64,000 bases of DNA, from assembly GCA_000697055.1 (NCBI GenBank), contig JNDT01002409.1:1-64000 (forward strand). The letters run 5' to 3'. Positions 45,750 through 58,778 of this stretch are shown piece after piece. The position numbers and the translations under genes are program-made. Below the pieces are notes generated by a model that ran no database searches, was not told where the DNA came from, and was given only the letters and a program-made list of their open reading frames with translations. The DNA comes from Saksenaea vasiformis B4078. Taxonomy: Eukaryota; Mucoromycota; Mucoromycetes; Mucorales; Saksenaeaceae. Numbering within the stretch: the first letter of the stretch is position 1; each line of letters opens with the position of its first letter.

Positions 45750-48699
45750 GCTGAGCTGCAAGAAAGAAAGGAATTGCCTTCGGACACACTGGGACGAAAG
45801 TCACAGGTTTCCATCATCAGCCTGCCTTATCCACACCTAATTTACGGGAACCCAGTGGTGCACTGCAAAAGTATCAGCGTGTATACTAAACATATGAGAG
45901 GCCTACCCTGCAACCGGTGACGCACGGTTTTTAAATGTATTGAGTATAGAATTGACTGAGATATGCACTTTTCGGATACATGAACGACTGGCAGAGAAAC
46001 AAGATATTGACAAGAAACCTGTAAACACAATTTAAAAAATGTTCAAATATACATGCGACTTACCTTAGTATCGCGCCGTATTATCTACGGTGATACACGC
46101 GGGTGGACTACGTACAAGATGGCAGGCATCCATGTCATACACGACACTTTTTTCAGAATGAGGCCAAATGTTAGTCAGAGAGGATTTGCCGACAGGTGAT
46201 AGCTTTTCTGAAGCCTATAAGCCATCTTGTAGCCCGGATGAATATCTAAGGAAATATAATGAAATATCTGGCTGTGGAATAAAAAATGAGAAAGTACTTA
46301 TCGGAAAAGTCATCTTTTATCATCATTTCACACGATTTGCATCTGTAAAGAAGAGAGAAGTGAAAAGTATGTTTGAGCTTCAATTTGATTCACTTTTCAT
46401 GGCTTTATCATTAGTTTATTTTCCCTGGATATAGTCTACGACTATTTTTGCACAGAGCGATTATCGAATTTCTGGTTGTCAGAACAAGGTCATCTTACGC
46501 TGTTCCATGGATTAATTGGGATACATGCGTTGAGGTGGTTCGTTGTGACAAGCTATCGCAGTACTCCAACTGGAACATGTAAGATAAGGAAATGCATGAA
46601 CTGCTTCTTTACTTTTTTTGAGGCTGGGATTGACCACTGGTATAGGATCATCCATGTCAATGGTTTAGACGTATCATCATTGAACAAAGAACTTGACTGA
46701 CCTTCAATGCCGATTACCACTCCATTAGTTTTTACCACGTCACTTTACGATGCAAGAGATGAAATATGTTCATTGATCCATTGGATAGTATTATTAGTTG
46801 GTACACAATCGATTGAAGTGCGCTATTTATTGCAACAAACTTTAAATCTTTAATCCATCCCCTATAAGGAACGCTCATAGAGACACCTACAATGGCAAAG
46901 GAAGAGACATAGATGTGCTAGGTAATCTAGAAAAGGGAGGAGACGAACGATAAAGGTCCTTTGAACCCTGACTGTGTACATCATTGGTGTATCATCGAGG
47001 ATGAACCATAAATTGAGTGTCCCAGAGGGCAGGAGCAGTGTTGCTGATGGTTTGGCGTGATGGAACGGAAGGAGTGAGAGTACCGATGTGTCTCTTCCTT
47101 CTATTGATTTCTTATAACATAACTCTCATGGATTTTAACGCTGAATTCTGCCGTCTAAGATGGTTTAAACAACCTATCTGTAAGACGAATCAAAATCTGC
47201 AATTCCTAAAATTTGAGCATGATTTGGGGGCGGGATTTCCTTCGGACACACCGACAACGGTCCTTCTTGGTGTATCCGGAGGAAAATCCAGCTGCAAGCG
47301 TATCCACAGCCCATGTCGTCTATGATCTCTCACATTCAGAACTATGCTTAGTTGTCACGTTGTTTGGCCAGCATTTAGAGCTTGTAGAACAATGTTAAAG
47401 TACAAGAATATGCCGTTGACTTTATCCGGAGAGGAAACAGCCTCAGTCAATCTCGAAACAGTTGGAGAAACAAGGATTGAGGGTCAAACGCTAGTTACAA
47501 TAGCAACAGAATATTGCACTTTAGGATATCAGAAACACTACAGATTCATATCTAGGAAACATCCAAGGCATACATATAGAGGCATCAAACGAAAACGTCC
47601 TTTGATCATGACAATGGAATGTTTGGTGTTTTGGCGCTGTTGAAAAAATTGTTGATCATCATTCGTACACCGACTACCTAGCTGTTCCAGGATTGAAGAC
47701 TCATTTCTTCATACATACGGTATACGGAAAATATTTCGGCTCTTCTGAGCGGGCTCGTTGCACAAATTACCGGCATGATACCGTTATCGAAGTGTGTCCA
47801 TCTCTACAGCTGCCGTGCTCATCGTGCAAAAAGAGCAGGGGGGATCGAAGTATCAGCATTGCTTGAGAAGAGCCTTGAAGATACGCGACCATCCGTACTC
47901 TCTGGTCCCAATCTGATTGGAATGGATTATCATGTGTGCACTAGGGCTTTCCCATAAATTGGCCCGAGCTAGAGACAACGATAGGGATCATTCAGCCTTT
48001 GATGGACGGTCATACGACTTATGCACGACATAGGAACGTCGCAGAACAGTCGGTAGGTCACCTTTTATCGTGTAGCATGTTGAAAAAGACTGGCAAGTAG
48101 GATGAGACTGAGGATTTCGTTTTATCCCAGAACGAGATAGACTGGAACTAATAAGTAGCCACCGAGACGACTCCTCCCTTGGCAAGTAATACCGGGAGAT
48201 CCATTTTCATCGCTGGACTTTGGTCTGATAGATTGAATATGGACCACATCTTGTATTTCAACCTGCTGTTGGTCCATTTTCGGCACGGATAGAAAGAAAT
48301 CCATCTCTTCACAACCTTTTTGTTTGGTCATGAACAAATTGGCAAGAATAGGATGGCCTGATTCTTCCACATACGTTCATCGCTGCGAAATATTGTAACC
48401 AGTCTGTTGATGTCACTTGCAGAAAATTTAAAGTTCTTTTTCACTTTTCCAAGGTTAGATATTGTTATCAAACATGCAGGAACAAAGGAAACGAAACGAC
48501 AATTAGAGGACCAACGCGATCATCTATAACTCGGTCTTTGTTTCACGAAAATCTTAAAACATTGGTTCCGCGTCATAAGATGGCAAACAGTAGTTTTCTC
48601 ATTGCTGCGCTCCTTCTTCATTTGTAAGGGTTCCAACCAATAGTCGCGGGTGATTAGTAGACAGTAGGCCAACAGATGAGAGAGAAAGGAATGGTTTTG
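45750..48699. other. Long tract with no intact gene
   Basis: Many overlapping short frames. Fragments with protein-like composition occur on + at 47213-47398 (VYPEENPAASVSTAHVVYDL) and 47700-47830 (FGSSERARCTNYRHDTVIEV then CPSLQLPCSSCKKSRGD), and on - at 48122-48370 (HPILANLFMTKQKGCEEMDF). All are broken by stops and frame changes. This may be one or more decayed mobile-element genes. No family is named. Confidence 0.4.
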
Positions 48700-49540
48700 C
48701 TGTTTATTGAACGACCTTTTACGTTACTCTAAATAAACTATGTATCCATGAAGAACCGGGTTTGCGCTAAAGAAAGAATTGAATACGCCTCACTAGTTCA
48801 CGAATTGACGGCAAAATAATATTGTACTTACATCAATTTGGTCCGCGAATGGGCGCATCATCTATTGTAGCAGCATAAAAAATCATTCACAGTTAAGTAA
48901 ATGGAAGATGCTTTCCGGTCCCCGAAGGTAATCAGGCCAAAGAGCCTGGGTCAGGACCGTACCTGAGTCCGGTGGGACCAGCATGGGGGGAGGCTACGAC
49001 GGCCAGCGATAAGGAAGTACGCCATGCAGAGGACTTGAAGCGATGCAAACGTCTGATGAGTCTCTGTCGTGGAAGTTGGATAACGCAACGTGCGATAATA
49101 CTGGCTTCCCTGGTAGTGAACAAGGGGCTACATCACATCCAGGACGGTTCGGGACAGAGGTCATGCAGGCTAGACGATAAACAAAAAAAAAATGAATAAT
49201 CGTGTATGTGTATAAATTGACATCCTTACCGGGGATGTTAAAGATGAACAGAGCCAACAAAAAAAAAAAAAGAAAAAGAAAAGAAAAAGGAAATTCGTGC
49301 GTCCCTTTAAGTATGGATTATTTTGGGTGGAACCTGTGCTTATCGTGAGACGTTTGTACTGCTTTCTGAAAGGATACTGAAAATCCATCACTGAAGCACC
49401 TTAATGCAAAACTGGGAATATCCAGGCGCGAACTATTCCTTGGATTGACACAAAATAAACCACTTCCCACCGCAAAGACGCAGCAATTTCCAGTGCAAGA
49501 TACACTTTAGCTGAAGCATAAAAGGACACTGAGTTGACGC
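48700..49540 (-). repeat. Dispersed repeat family, near-complete copy
   Basis: Minus-oriented copy of about 840 bp. Its outer end (48700-48766) has CTGTTTATTGAACG, CTCTAAATAAACTATG and TCCATGAAGA, then GGGTTTGCGCT, which matches the complement of the right end at 36030-36093. The core hairpin word GACATCCTTACCGGGGATGTTA is at 49219-49240. The distal part has GTCATGCAGGCTAGACGAT and CGCAAAGACGCAGCAATTTC. A poly-A/purine run lies at 49259-49287. Confidence 0.85.
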
Positions 49541-49662
49541 AAAAATTTATTCCAGGATGGCTTTATTTACAAGAGGCAAGGAAAAGGGAAAATGGATATC
49601 CGAAGAACCTAGAGCATTTCAATAGGTTGTGATTTTTAGGGGTTATGTCATTGGGAAAGATG

Positions 49663-50085
49663 CTATTGTTGAGGAAGAATATCAGCAACAACGTCTTCTT
49701 CAAAAGTCAGACGTTCTGATTGTCCTGCTTTAGAATCTCGTGAGGCGGCATCTTGAATCAATGTTGTAAATGTTTCCTCGACTCGTCGTTTGTCATCCTG
49801 TCCATCATTTGCATGTTCTGCTAATTGACGGATTCTCTGACCATTAGATTCCAATAAGAAGGCAAGCTGGCGAACTTGAATAGCGGTGCTTCCGTTGCTG
49901 AAATCATGCTCCTCGATCGACGAGAGATCAGATTGAAGACTATCAATAACACCTTGGAGGTCATCCAGGTGGGGTTGAAGATTGTGGGATTCACGTAATG
50001 GAGGAGTCGATAGAGAGGCTACCCGGTACAACCCTCTCACATTGACTCGTCGGACAGGTTGGAGCAAAGTTAATTTAGAAAGCAT
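49663..50085 (-). CDS. Small protein with mitochondrial-type presequence
   Basis: A single-exon, 140-residue protein. The first 30 residues are rich in Arg, Leu and Ser and free of acids (MLSKLTLLQPVRRVNVRGLY then RVASLSTPPL), typical of a mitochondrial targeting peptide. The rest is acidic and helical, likely coiled-coil (HLDDLQGVIDSLQSDLSSIE; GQRIRQLAEHANDGQDDKRR; EETFTTLIQDAASRDSK). No enzyme motif is visible and I do not recognise the family. A TATA box 52 bp upstream and good coding composition support a real gene. Confidence 0.7.
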   Translation of the reverse strand: MLSKLTLLQPVRRVNVRGLYRVASLSTPPLRESHNLQPHLDDLQGVIDSLQSDLSSIEEHDFSNGSTAIQVRQLAFLLESNGQRIRQLAEHANDGQDDKRRVEETFTTLIQDAASRDSKAGQSERLTFEEDVVADILPQQ

Positions 50086-50136
50086 TGTTAACCGGAAGAT
50101 TAGCGAAGAGTAAAATACAACAACAATTTCTCCTTC

Positions 50137-50144
50137 TTTTTATA
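50137..50144 (-). promoter_or_regulatory. TATA box of the small mitochondrial-type gene
   Basis: TATAAAAA on the minus strand, 52 bp upstream of the ATG at 50085. Confidence 0.55.
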
Positions 50145-53100
50145 CACGTTGGTTTTGTGAAATTCATGCGATTCAGTAAAAAGTCAGTCAGATGACCAAA
50201 AAATTTCACTTCTTCTAAAACATGCGTCCTCACAGCTTGAACTTTCCCATATGTCTCATATCCATCATTTGATATCTTTATTATTCTGAAATATTATTTT
50301 TTTTGCATTACAGGCGAAAACAGAATCGTCTTCCGGAATTCGCAACTTCTTCGCTACTGTGACCACGTGAACATAGACGTATACCATAATGTGCTGGCTG
50401 AATGAAACATGACGATGAAGATTTTTTAGATGTCAGAAACCAACCATGTTCCAGCGATAACAACTGGTTTGACATAGATAAGATAAGTGGGAACCTGTGA
50501 TTGGAACGAGAACTGGATTTCTCCCTATTTAGGCATATCAGTGTTTTCCATACAGTCAGTGGCATGATCTTTCTAAATCCCTCACGGCGCAGCAACCAAC
50601 AATTAGAAATGTAGGATTATGGTACACAAATCGAATTACAATTGATTGAACTGGGTAACCCCCCCCCCTTCCCAGCTACCTCCAGATAAAGGAGACCTAT
50701 GACGCATGCATTCTGATGATTTCTCCTTTCCTATCATTCGATAGGGCTTGTTTGAAATATTACATCTCCTCCACTGAAACGTTTTTTCAACTGAAAAATT
50801 ACGTCAAAGGCCAACTCCATGGTAAGTGTCGGGAAAAATCTCACAAGAGGGAATTTGAGTGACGATATGTTGCAGATCTTTGTGAATTTAAACAACATCC
50901 TGCTGATCTGTTAGGTTTCAGCAAAGAAAAACACTTTACATTATGCAAGTCCTCCTTGTTGGTTTTGCTGACTTATCCTTGTAAAAAAAGGGAGTGAATA
51001 GTGTAAAACGTATTGACCGTTTTTAGCAATGAGGACAAGAACAGACACATCGCCACAAAGGATCTGGTATCGTTTAACCTTGTTTCAAACGGAACATCCG
51101 GCCTGTTCCGCCCGTTCCACATAATACAAAAATGTGCACATGCCTAAATTTTCGGCTTTTGGATATTCAGGTACGCAACCATATGAAGTAAATGTAAACA
51201 CCCTTTACTTATACGGCCTTGTGCTCTATCGCAGGGAGATGAAATGAAAAAATCTTGGTACAGTTACATCGAACTCCGACGAAGGTGGGGATCCGTCCGT
51301 TTGTTATGCAAGGTTGATGTAGTACACGTCGGTGGTTCGATAAACTCTGATCACAGGTGTGGGACATTATCAAATAGCAAACCCGCGCTGGAAACGGATA
51401 CGGTAGCAAAGGTCGTACCAACTTTCCTTGTCTCTCCCATAGCACATTCGGAGCTGGTTTTAATGCCATTAGGTATCTTCATAACGATCGGAAGCGTTAA
51501 GACGTAGAAGGAATTTTCCATAATTTTTTCTTGGACCGTGAGTATGCAGAAGTGCACAGCCAATGATCATTGTTAACAACTAATTCCTAAGATGAAGCAA
51601 TGCTGTACTTCAACCGATGGGAGTGACATATTTCTTGAGCTGTTCAGCCCCACTTAAACAGATGCTGACCACATCTTACATGAGTTTGAAAGAATCATGT
51701 ATGATTCCTCGCTGTAAGATACAACATCCCCTACATCATTGCTTGCAAGTCATCACACGCGTGCTGACGCATGCGTCATGAGGCTGATCAAAGCACGAGG
51801 ACAAATCCAAAGCAAGTCATACCAAAATCGTCAATGACTCGCTTCCGTTGTACAGGTTCAGCATCAATGACATAATAAGTGACACTTCGTATGTAGACGC
51901 TAGAAGCAATCAAATGAAAAAGGTGATGACATACAAGTTATCACTTTCTGGCGAGTAATATTTTGGGTGTCTTTCTTTGCGATAATTTGTCAATCGGTCG
52001 GATTTCATCGGATACAATAGAATAGAACCTTGGAAGTGATATGATTGTAAGCGAAGTCAATCCTGGGCCCGCTGCAAGATATCCCCATGCGCAAGTAACA
52101 TGTTTTATTTTGCGAAGGATGACTGTATTGATGGTAACAGCCATTGGCCTGATATTTATCTATTCTAAAGCGGGTGACATCGTACGAAAATAATAAAATC
52201 GTAAATAAATCTGAAATAGACTACAAGACCGAGAGTCATCAGTATCTACGAAGAACTCACAGGTGCTGCTTAAAGTAAAATCCTTAATAGCGGTTGGAAT
52301 ATGTCTTTGATGGATAAAATGGTGCCGTCCATGGGCAGCTCACATGATGTGATTTCTTCCGGGTAAATCTTGAAGTATCTCGTATTACTTGTCGCTCGTA
52401 CCACCTCGCTGGAGTCTCGTGGTCTCCGTTACTAGCATTCTCGTCCCCAGCGGCTAAACATGAAAATGTAAATTGCATCTACAATTGTGCATAGATGGAT
52501 GGGAACACGTTGCTCACAACAAAGGGATCAGTATCTCATAGATCTGTGCCATTCTGTAATACGATCATGAGCTGTCCAATCTGTGGAGCTATTGATGAGA
52601 ACTGATTGTCTTTTTCCCCCATTTGATTTATTCAAGACAACGGATGCCTATATTGACCATGAAGTGCCTCGACTGCTTATACAAACATCGGCAAATAGTG
52701 GCTACTTCTTTCAATACGCAGTTGGGTAGTGGATTGACCAAACAGCGCTTTGGCATTAACACAGTTAATACCGTGGTTCATAAAGAGAAGATGTCATCCG
52801 CGATGCCAAATGGCCAAATCATTACGCTAGAGAGGAGATACCGCGTGCCATGTAACCATCATCAGCTATCCTAGTACATGGATATCCTGTATAGCCCATC
52901 GTTGCACAAATCCGGTCAAGCTAAAGATCCACAGCGACCTATTTATACCGCCCAAACAAATTATGCACGTTATGAATCTACAAGGGATATCTTCAATAGA
53001 TTTGTGCTCATTCACGTCCGCATGAAAATATATCATTACTTTAGCAAGAGGGTGGCTAACTCGGATGACTTAAAGGATTTTTCCTATGGTTTCGCGTCTA

Positions 53101-53214
53101 TTCGAAACTACTCGGCGTTACTTCCAGGTGAAGTACGCGTTTTCAAGTGGGTGTCTTTACGTCCATGCAATGAACAGTTTACGTTTGGATAACTGCAGTT
53201 CGCCTTAGAGTAGT
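50145..53214. other. Long tract with scattered coding fragments
   Basis: No intact gene. On the minus strand between 52440 and 51940, short frames read RYFKIYPEEITSCELPMDGT then ILSIKDIFQPLLRILL, and YLRMGISCSGPRIDFAYN, separated by stops. On + at 52623-52874 a frame includes MPNGQIITLERRYRVP, vaguely like the actin segment around DGQVITIGNERFR; the resemblance is weak. A C-tract is at 50660-50668. I cannot assemble a gene from these. Confidence 0.4.
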
Positions 53215-53960
53215 TCATATTTACAGTGATGGATTTCTCTGTTGGAAAGCGTAAAAATGTTCTAAGAAAGGAAAATGTTCCGCCACAAGCATACGTCCTT
53301 TTGACGTTGAGATGATTCATTGCATCAATGCCAGGTTTCTCTACACCTTAACACAAGGCATGGAAATGTTTCATGGTTACCTCATACCAGAATCATCCGT
53401 ATTTAAAGAGACGCATGAATTATTTTTTATTCTTCGGCTCTGTTACTCTTTAACATCCTCGGTAAGGATGTCAATACATTATATCTGCAAGATTATTCAT
53501 GTTTTCTGCCTCTTGTTTAGGCTGCATGACCTCTGACCCGAACCGTCTTGGCCGTTTGTGTAACCAAGGTTCACCACTTAAGTAAACGTTATCACTGATT
53601 TTTTTTCGTGATAGACCGCCAGACGCCGGATCGATATAGTTCATCTAACACAGTATGAAAACAAGCATAAATGAACACTCTGCGTTATAACCTAGAAAAT
53701 TCGATTTGATTCTTTTTGACGATAAAAGGTTTCTCAAAGTAAATGCTGTAAAGGATCTTCTTATTGCATATTATTCCTGCATAAATCATCATTGGAGTAA
53801 CCCAATGCAAAACTCAGGTCATCCAGGCGGAAACTATTCCTTTGATTGAAGTAAAATGAGCTACTTCCTTGAGCAAAAGCCCGTCATTCTAAACGTAAAA
53901 TTGCTCCACTTGAATGTGTGAGAGTGCCTAATTAACGCAAGTGCTTAGCTAAAAATCTAA
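53215..53960 (+). repeat. Dispersed repeat family, rearranged copy
   Basis: Plus-oriented core from 53215 to 53640 (GGAAAGCGTAAAAATGTTCT; CATCCTCGGTAAGGATGTCA; GGCTGCATGACCTCTGACCC; ACCGCCAGACGCCGGATCG). It is followed at about 53800-53900 by a minus-oriented piece of the family's left part (ATCCAGGCGGAAACTATTCC then TTTGATTGAAGTAAAAT). This suggests an internal rearrangement or two nested copies. Confidence 0.7.
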
Positions 53961-55270
53961 GTATTATTCCATATTTCCATAGAAGACTGTTGGAGCGGCT
54001 ATGTGACGCTGGAGACACAGTGATGTATATCGACTTCTCTGCATCTGTTCGCCGTACGGTTATCAGTAAGTCTGGCAGCGATGATCCAAGAACAGCTCGT
54101 ATTTCGCCACTTCCTGTCGTACCCAGAACCCGCCAGTCACCAGCATCTCGAGATCACCAATTCTGACTGACAACTCGAAGTACCTCAGCCACTATTTGTC
54201 TTCACCTTGATGGTGCCCTCTGATCTCCCTTGGAATATTACTGTCGAGTTATCTGCGCAATCATCGAGACATGATCTATCATGCGCGAAGCGACCAAATT
54301 GGTGACGGAAAACTAGCAACTCCCAAAAATAACAACAGCCTCGACGTATGGGGTAGCGTACTTCGTTACAAAAGTACCCGTCGCGTGGTTGATCCCTGTT
54401 AATTCAGAGTAAGATTATTCTGAGAATTAAGAGAAGACAATTCTTACCTCTACAGTTATAATTATAAATTGTAGCAGTTGAAATAGTTTGCTGGCAGCAG
54501 CCAACCATGTTGAGAGTACACTCCCCGAAAGAAAATGCGCATGTAATTTGGGAAACTTCAAAGTCAAAATTGGTGATGCCGACTTTTCAACGTAAACTAC
54601 CACAGATCGCTGACTGCTGCTCTTCCGACATCTCAGTTCTAGGTTTTCTCACGATATTGAAGATGTCTGTAAGCGTCATAAGGGAAGTATATAAAGGAAA
54701 AAAGAGAAAGACGAAAAACGACAACGAAAGTATATTACCCATAATTTCGTAGTTTTCCAGACCGCATCTACTTTTTCTTTTAGCAAGGGTATATCCCCAA
54801 GTATTGGATGCAAGGTAGACAGGAGTTTCATTGTTTAAGGGTCGATGGTCTAAATGATCAATCAAAAGACATGAGGACCTGTGTGTATAGTCAATCGCAG
54901 TACGTATTGGAAACGTTTTGTGTATAAAACGGAGCCGAAGAAAACCAAAAAGGAAGGAATTCCTGCGTTTCTTAATAATGGACTATTAAACGATCGTCGG
55001 GTGTTATTCAAGGATAATTTAGAGGTTTATCCAGGGAGCAATCATTCAATTCAAGAGTACCGACAAATAGAAGTAACTGTTATGCAATCTGATTCTTGAA
55101 TCAAAGGTTGAAAACACCATATTTTCCGGAATTACGTTTGCACGCAACTTGTCTTCCAGCTGACCAGAATCCTAGCATCTCGGGCCTTTACAAGACAGAC
55201 GCCTATATCAGGCCCCGAATTATACTTTACGATTAATCTCTACCTGTTTATTTCTGCTATAAGGTCCGAT
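53961..55270. other. Intergenic, nothing recognised
   Basis: This is the 3' flank of the hydrolase gene. Short frames only (for example 54507-54752), none with family motifs. Confidence 0.5.
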
Positions 55271-56392
55271 TCATTGGGAAAAGATCCGTTTCAAATACAT
55301 GGCAATGATATTTGCCGAGAAGGAATACTGAGGAGCATCAAAGCACATCAAAAAGTAGGAATGGATTGCGCCAAGAACGCGCACAGCCACCGTGTCGACG
55401 CCTGCATTTGTTAGCTTACGTGCGTAAGCTTCACCCTCGTCACGTAAGAGATCGGCTTCTGCAGTCAGTATAAAAGTAGGGGGCATATCTTTAAGATCGT
55501 CCAGATCCACGAGTATAGGCGCAGCCAGCTTGCTGGCCTTCTCTTCGGGGTTAAAGCTGTAGCTAGTGAATGCTTCTATGATTTCTTTAGATGCAAAATA
55601 TTCTATCCTGCCATAGGTGTGGTAGGATTCGTATTCCTCGTGGTTTTGAGCCACCAAAGGACAAATCAACACCTGAGATTTGATCTTGCTCGCATCTCCA
55701 CGTTGGTTGGCCAAAACTAAACAATGTCATTCTAAGTACCCCCTTTTTTTTCCTCTTGCACATCACCTACGTGAGATAGTTGCCACCATATTGCCACCTG
55801 AGGAGTCGCCGCTGATAACAAGTTTATCGGGATTCACTCTGAGCTGCTTGTGATTCGCATGAATCCAGAGCAGAGCATCGTAGCATTCTTCCAAGGGTAC
55901 AGGGAATTTGACTTCTGGAGCAAGGGAGTAATCAATAAATATCATCGCCGCATGAGTCTGGATTGACAGCTACATAGTGCTTTTGTTGAGGAACATTTCG
56001 CATAAAATTGCTTATAGCTTACATCTCGAAGTAACCTCTCATAGAATTTACGATTGCCAACCACCCAACCACCGCCCTGGCTAAAAAAAGAAAAAAAAAG
56101 AAGTATTAATGGCAAAGAAACACACGTCTAAATGAACTACCTACATGTAGAGGGATACCGGCAGGATCTCTCCTTCGGTACCAAGTGGTCTGATCATAGA
56201 GAGAACAACATGGGCTTTGTTTGGACCAAGTGCGACAGTGTATTCGTCCAGGATGGCATCGGGGAGCGGTCCGGGTTGAATATTCTGATCAAAGAATTTG
56301 CGCGCTTGTGAAGGGGTCATTGCAGGCAAGGACGGTTTGCTCAGCACCTCCTTGATAAAGGCTTCATAGAGTGGGTGAATAGAAAGCGACAT
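55271..56392 (-). CDS. Alpha/beta hydrolase, hormone-sensitive-lipase type
   Basis: An alpha/beta-hydrolase (fold 3) of the HSL/GDXG esterase group, hydrolysing short esters or lipids. Exons (complement): 56145-56392, 56023-56080, 55771-55969 and 55271-55716, about 316 residues. The oxyanion-hole motif, usually HGGGW, reads QGGGW here (LYIQGGGWVVGN), its first residue restored across an intron. The nucleophile elbow is SGDSSGGN. The catalytic Asp lies in LTAEADLLRDEGEAYARKL and the catalytic His in GAIHSYFLM. The spacing DYSLAPEVKFPVPLEECYDA is typical. No signal peptide, so it is probably cytosolic. The start could also be the ATG at 56407, five codons upstream. Natural substrate unknown. 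Confidence 0.93.
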
Positions 56393-56571
56393 GGATGAAC
56401 AACACAAAATTCTTAGCGACGGCTTGCGTGTCCTTTTATTATATCCGTGATCAGAATTTCGTGTGACATGGACGCTTCATTACGCGTACATCAATTGTCA
56501 GTCATGCCTAAGCTCAGGCAACATTTCATAGTACGTTTGTACTACGTTTACTCTAAAAAAAAAAAAATTGC

Positions 56572-56772
56572 TTACGCGTCCTGATTAGATAGCAGGATGC
56601 CTTGTTCTTTGTTATACTTGCAGGGGTGAGCAGTATTCGCATCCTTCCAATGCTTTACCAAGCAGCTTCTACTGATAAAGGAATAGCATTTGCAATGTGG
56701 GGCCGCGTTTGGGCAGCGTTGACGTAAATGTCTTACGCAATTGCGTAGGCTAGCCGCGTAAGCTACTTGCAA
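56572..56772 (-). pseudogene. Zinc-finger-like coding fragment
   Basis: A minus-strand frame of about 65 codons rich in Cys and His: LRNCVRHLRQRCPNAAPHCK, YSFISRSCLVKHWKDANTAH and PCKYNKEQG. The Cys/His spacing and the KHW motif suggest a zinc-binding module of a fungal DNA-binding protein. No proper ATG starts it (TTG at the frame opening), and the flanks are non-coding. Most likely an exon remnant of a mobile-element or regulator gene. Confidence 0.35.
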
Positions 56773-58423
56773 CGTTTTGATGCTCAGCAGAAAGGTGTCC
56801 TACGGACCGCGAAAATTTCACGGGCATAAAACTCATCATTGAAACCCGCGTTTGACCGTAATCCACACCTGGGCACCTCAACGGGCGTGTAGGGCCAGCC
56901 CATTTTTCTTATGGGCTCGCAGTCTGTCCAATGGTGTGGCATGGCCTGCGTGCTTTGAAGCTTGCAGTTAGCTTGCGCAGGTTATCTGACACCTATGGAT
57001 CACGAAAAGAGTAAGAAAGCAAATCGAATAGAGCGTTACGAAAAGAACATACCAAAGCGCCAGAGAGTGTATTAAGCGACGGTTTCGATATCATTTTATA
57101 CGCAGAGATGAGAAGATGACTGTTGCAATTGCTCATCTTGACGTAAATAGTAAAGTGGTCGGCTGAGAATAGTATTACTTCTGCAAGATGATGCTACGTT
57201 TCAGGGAAGCTTAACAATACTGTTTATACAATGAGTGAATAATAATCCCCAATCATCGCGGATATATAGCACAATGATGGCTGCGCGTATTGTATATAAA
57301 ATCAGTGGGACACAATGGCAGGATTTATAATCATTGCCAGCTACAACAGTTTGAGATGCATGAATTTGCCTGTACCGACCTTGGTATACACATAAAAAGT
57401 GGAACCAACGGCGCTCGCAGTTCTATCTCCAATCGCATGCATACTGGAAAGGATACGATGCTTATTGAGGCCCACTGGAAAGTCCTAAACGAGGTTTCCT
57501 ATATCGATTTAATCGTGCAAGACTGGATTTCCTGGCATACGTGAGATCTGATAAATGTTTTAAAGTCGTGAGATTTTCGCGGTTGGTATGGAACTCTCAG
57601 TAGAAGCTGATATCACGGGAATCATGTCCGTGGATTGAATATCCACAAAATCCGTTGTATTTCGCTTCTTTCTTTGGAGCAATATGTCGCCCGATTGAAA
57701 CATAGAACGCTCAAAAGCATAACTATTTAAGCAGCAGTAGGCATATGTTGTCGACTTGGAAGTGCTTCTCCAAATACCGAACGGTCTCCGACTCACGAGG
57801 GACGTGGCTGGATTAATCTGCGTTTCATGTTGATGCGCTCCATGACACTGTGCAAGTATTCCATGTTAAGTGGGAAATAGCCCTTATCCGCTCAATAAAG
57901 CAGCAAGACACGCTTTCGTTGAGTGCCTGACACTGTTCTGGCCGTTCAATTTATCGTTCTATTTTGCACCATATCTTCCCTTTATTTTTAAGTATTCAAA
58001 AGTCGGTGGCTCACTGATAGACCGGTAAAACCAGAGGATTCAGTTGCATGAATATACTGAAATAGAAGACAGACAAAGGCCCCTATGAATCACAACTCTT
58101 TTTAATACTATCCCAAGCCCCTGTACAAGAATGAACACGATTTATAACAACTTCAATACCATGGTAGTTTCGTTCTACTTTAACCGAGTCATCAAACGCG
58201 CATGGACTTTATCCCACATCCTAATGCCCTGCACCCTATGCAAACGCATAAGATCCCCTCTTTTTTTCATTGTCATCAATGTTTCCGCCAATTCGTCGTT
58301 CGAATATCTCCACATTTTGTCCTGCGTCAGAGCGTACATATATATTGAATTACAGGTCTTTTTTTTTCGCGTTCAATCGATTCTAGATCAACAAAATGCT
58401 GATATCTTTTTATATATATCACT
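56773..58423. other. Intergenic tract without a supported gene
   Basis: Frames at 57290-57544 (+) and 57560-57796 (-) have no motif. The block 56850-57000 is GC-richer than its surroundings, but no structure was recognised. Confidence 0.45.
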
Positions 58424-58778
58424 TTATTCCTCTTCCTCCTTTGCCTTCTGGAGAGCGCGCATACGTCGTTTGTAACTGTTCAGGAAAAAAAAAAAAGTCG
58501 AGATTCAGTCAATGCTAGTTCTTGCATGGTTTAAAAACTCACTCGTCGTATTGGCATTTCTCGTATTCGTGACGTTCGTTCTCACATTTCCATGGAAGGT
58601 AGAAAGTTTCGCCACGGCATTTGTTCAATGGCATAAGGAGGTGTGCACAGTAATCCCGGTACTCTAAGGGAATACGCGACTTAACCATGTCCTGCTGGGT
58701 CGCTTTCATCTCTGATAATCAAATGTTGAAGGGAATCCGGGTTTGACATAGGTTTGTATTACCTGGTGCGTCGGCCAT
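58424..58778 (-). CDS. NDUFB7: NADH:ubiquinone oxidoreductase subunit B7
   Basis: An accessory subunit of mitochondrial complex I, of the twin CX9C (CHCH) class imported into the intermembrane space. Exons (complement): 58763-58778, 58543-58711 and 58424-58475, 78 residues. The first exon is only 16 nt (MADAP and one base). The CHCH domain reads YRDYCAHLLMPLNKCRGETF then YLPWKCENERHEYEKCQYDD, with two exact C-x9-C pairs. The C-terminus is a short basic and acidic helix (YKRRMRALQKAKEEEE). Size and sequence match fungal NDUFB7 homologues. No mitochondrial presequence is expected for this import route. Confidence 0.92.

Noticed and set aside
52623..53192. Possible actin-like fragment
   Set aside because: Only a short resemblance (PNGQIITLERRYRVP) without other actin motifs; too weak to call.
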